From Maribacter spongiicola (GTDB lineage: Bacteria > Bacteroidota > Bacteroidia > Flavobacteriales > Flavobacteriaceae), in assembly GCF_004364165.1 (NCBI RefSeq), contig NZ_SOAY01000010.1:957098-1021097 (forward strand): a stretch of DNA of 64,000 bases, read 5' to 3'. This document shows positions 63,004-64,000 of this stretch, one piece after another. A program made the position numbers and the translations under genes. The notes under the pieces are model-generated. The model saw nothing but the letters and a program-made list of their open reading frames with translations, searched no databases and had not been told where the DNA came from. Position 1 is the stretch's first letter; the number at the start of each line of letters is the position of its first letter.

Positions 63004-63657
63004 ATGGCTACCAATATATTTGCATACTTTAATTTAACCGTTCGTGAGGCAGAAGATTTTTCAGGTGATGAACCAAGGTTGTTAATTGCTTTCGTAACTC
63101 TAGATGTTAATGGTCCTGGTGATGTCCAAGTTGATGTTATAAATACTGATAAACTGGGTTCTGGAATGGATGATGAGGATAATGTTCGAGGGATGGTGAC
63201 TTCAACAAATGCACCTACTATAGATGCTCCTTTTGTCGGGTTAATTGTAATGGCAATAGACAACGATAAATCTCGGGGCAGTCACAGAGTAAATCATTTA
63301 AACAGTTTCCGTGAAAGCGTACAAGAAGTTTTCACTTCACTTCATCAGCAACCGGGTGGTATACCTAGAATAAATACAGAAATAGGAAACAGTTATTCTG
63401 AAAGACAGCTAGAAGTATTGCAATCAATTCGAGAATCATGCAGTAATCAGTTGCAAAGGCATTGGTTAATTAGAGATAGAGATGATATTATTGGACTAAC
63501 ATCGGTTAACATCTTTAGTGATTTAGGTAATCAATTTCATGATTCTGGCTTAGCAAGCGATGGACACACTTTCAATTATAGAAAAAGATTTCTTAATATT
63601 TTTGGAGGTGATGGTCTTTACAATGTGAACTTTACATTAACAGCAAATAATTTGTAA
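63004..63657 (+). CDS. Unrecognised 217-residue protein
   Basis: No family is recognised. The protein has no signal peptide. The first half alternates short hydrophobic strands (LLIAFVTLDV, DVQVDVI, VGLIVMAID) with acidic loops (SGMDDEDNV, DNDKS), as in a beta-sandwich that might bind calcium. The second half is more helical (SERQLEVLQSIRESC) and ends with aromatic strands (YNVNFTLTAN). It starts at a clear ATG, transcribed away from the RadC-like gene. The small minus-strand gene downstream overlaps its last 21 bp. Confidence 0.6.
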   Translation: MATNIFAYFNLTVREAEDFSGDEPRLLIAFVTLDVNGPGDVQVDVINTDKLGSGMDDEDNVRGMVTSTNAPTIDAPFVGLIVMAIDNDKSRGSHRVNHLNSFRESVQEVFTSLHQQPGGIPRINTEIGNSYSERQLEVLQSIRESCSNQLQRHWLIRDRDDIIGLTSVNIFSDLGNQFHDSGLASDGHTFNYRKRFLNIFGGDGLYNVNFTLTANNL

Positions 63658-63786
63658 TGAAGCTGTATTTCCGCCATCGTAACTTGGATGAGGATTAATT
63701 TGTTTGTCAATGCTATAGGTCGTTTCACAAATTAAACAGGTGGATGAGTGATTATCACTCTTGAATGTTTTTATCTCTTTGTTCAT
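63637..63786 (-). CDS. Very small Cys-containing protein
   Basis: A 49-residue frame (MNKEIKTFKSDNHSSTCLIC...) with a CxxC (TCLICETTY) and a terminal IICC. The CxxC pair suggests a zinc or thiol site. It lies 39 bp downstream of another small minus-strand gene and ends 21 bp inside the convergent 217-residue gene. Coding is plausible from amino-acid composition, but there is no homology I can point to. Confidence 0.4.
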   Translation of the reverse strand: MNKEIKTFKSDNHSSTCLICETTYSIDKQINPHPSYDGGNTASLQIICC

Positions 63787-63825
63787 TTAGATATAATTTT
63801 CTAGTTAATTAGATTTTAGTGTAAC

Positions 63826-63978
63826 TTATAAAAATGATATAATACCTATTATGATTAAACCTATAAATATAATAATGGCTTGTTGGTTCATTTTTTTTAT
63901 CATGGATTTATGAAAGTTATCTAACTCCTTGGTAAATTCATTTCTAAAGACTTTAATTTCATTCTTTATTTCTTCCAT
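63826..63978 (-). CDS. Small C-terminally membrane-anchored protein
   Basis: A 50-residue frame (MEEIKNEIKVFRNEFTKELDNF...) with a charged, coiled-coil-like N-terminal half (about 1-30) and one C-terminal transmembrane helix (about 34-50, AIIIFIGLIIIGIISF). This is a typical layout for tail-anchored small proteins of phages and mobile elements. The gene is complete. It would be co-transcribed with the 49-residue gene downstream. Confidence 0.5.
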   Translation of the reverse strand: MEEIKNEIKVFRNEFTKELDNFHKSMIKKMNQQAIIIFIGLIIIGIISFL

Positions 63979-64000
63979 TTTGATAAGCTTTTTTGTGATA

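Noticed and set aside
62979-63263. 94-codon minus-strand open frame opposite the 217-residue gene
   Set aside because: The plus frame is longer, has a clear ATG and balanced composition; the minus frame is Ser/Thr/Pro-rich and shadow-like.

Overview
The window looks like chromosomal DNA of a marine member of the Flavobacteriaceae (Maribacter/Zobellia type; genus inferred from gene content only). The evidence is low GC, TAnnTTTG-type promoters, no obvious Shine-Dalgarno sites, a type IX secretion (T9SS) and gliding gene set (SprA, two PorP/SprF proteins, a type B sorting domain), Bacteroidetes-type oxidase subunits and a SusC/SusD polysaccharide locus.

Left part (1-45.5 kb) is mostly core genome. 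It runs: the tail of ruvA, giant sprA, gcvH, a VanZ-like protein and a TonB-family protein; then an oxidase biogenesis block (heme O synthase, two subunit III proteins, subunit IV, a thioredoxin-like protein, SCO, DUF420 and a 72-residue CxxC protein). Next is an eight-gene efflux/ABC cluster made of two paralogous modules (permease, permease, membrane-fusion protein) sharing one ATPase and one TolC. Then come tsaB, an MscS channel, a DUF255 thioredoxin-domain protein, dodecin, a double-headed Nfu protein, a lone PorP/SprF, a VWA lipoprotein, a LytS/LytTR two-component pair, a gamma carbonic anhydrase and fabD. A three-gene surface locus follows (1488-residue-class Calx-beta/DUF11 protein with a type B T9SS domain, its PorP/SprF partner and a PD40/OmpA protein), then a divergent Nramp relative and a SanA/YdcF-like protein.

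Right part (about 45.64-64 kb) looks acquired. It opens with a terminator followed directly by a short palindrome shaped like the 3' end of a tRNA gene on the minus strand. Next is a Bacteroidetes tyrosine recombinase and four unrecognised genes. A polysaccharide utilisation locus follows: an ECF sigma factor divergent from a FecR anti-sigma factor, a SusC with an N-terminal STN signalling domain, SusD, an S1-type formylglycine sulfatase, a GH2 beta-glycosidase, and an enolase-superfamily enzyme with a twin-arginine signal. A RadC-like JAB protein, an unrecognised 217-residue protein and two very small genes close the window. The right end of the element is not visible.

How the PUL should work (inference from family knowledge): glycan binding by SusC/SusD is signalled through the STN domain to FecR, which releases the ECF sigma factor. 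The sulfatase and GH2 trim a sulfated glycan in the periplasm or at the surface, and the enolase-family enzyme acts on an acid sugar or related product. No inner-membrane sugar transporter is seen. The points most worth a second look are the mobile-element context of the PUL, the exported enolase-family enzyme, the unrecognised cargo genes on both flanks, the Nramp relative lacking the usual metal-site motif, and the twin efflux modules.
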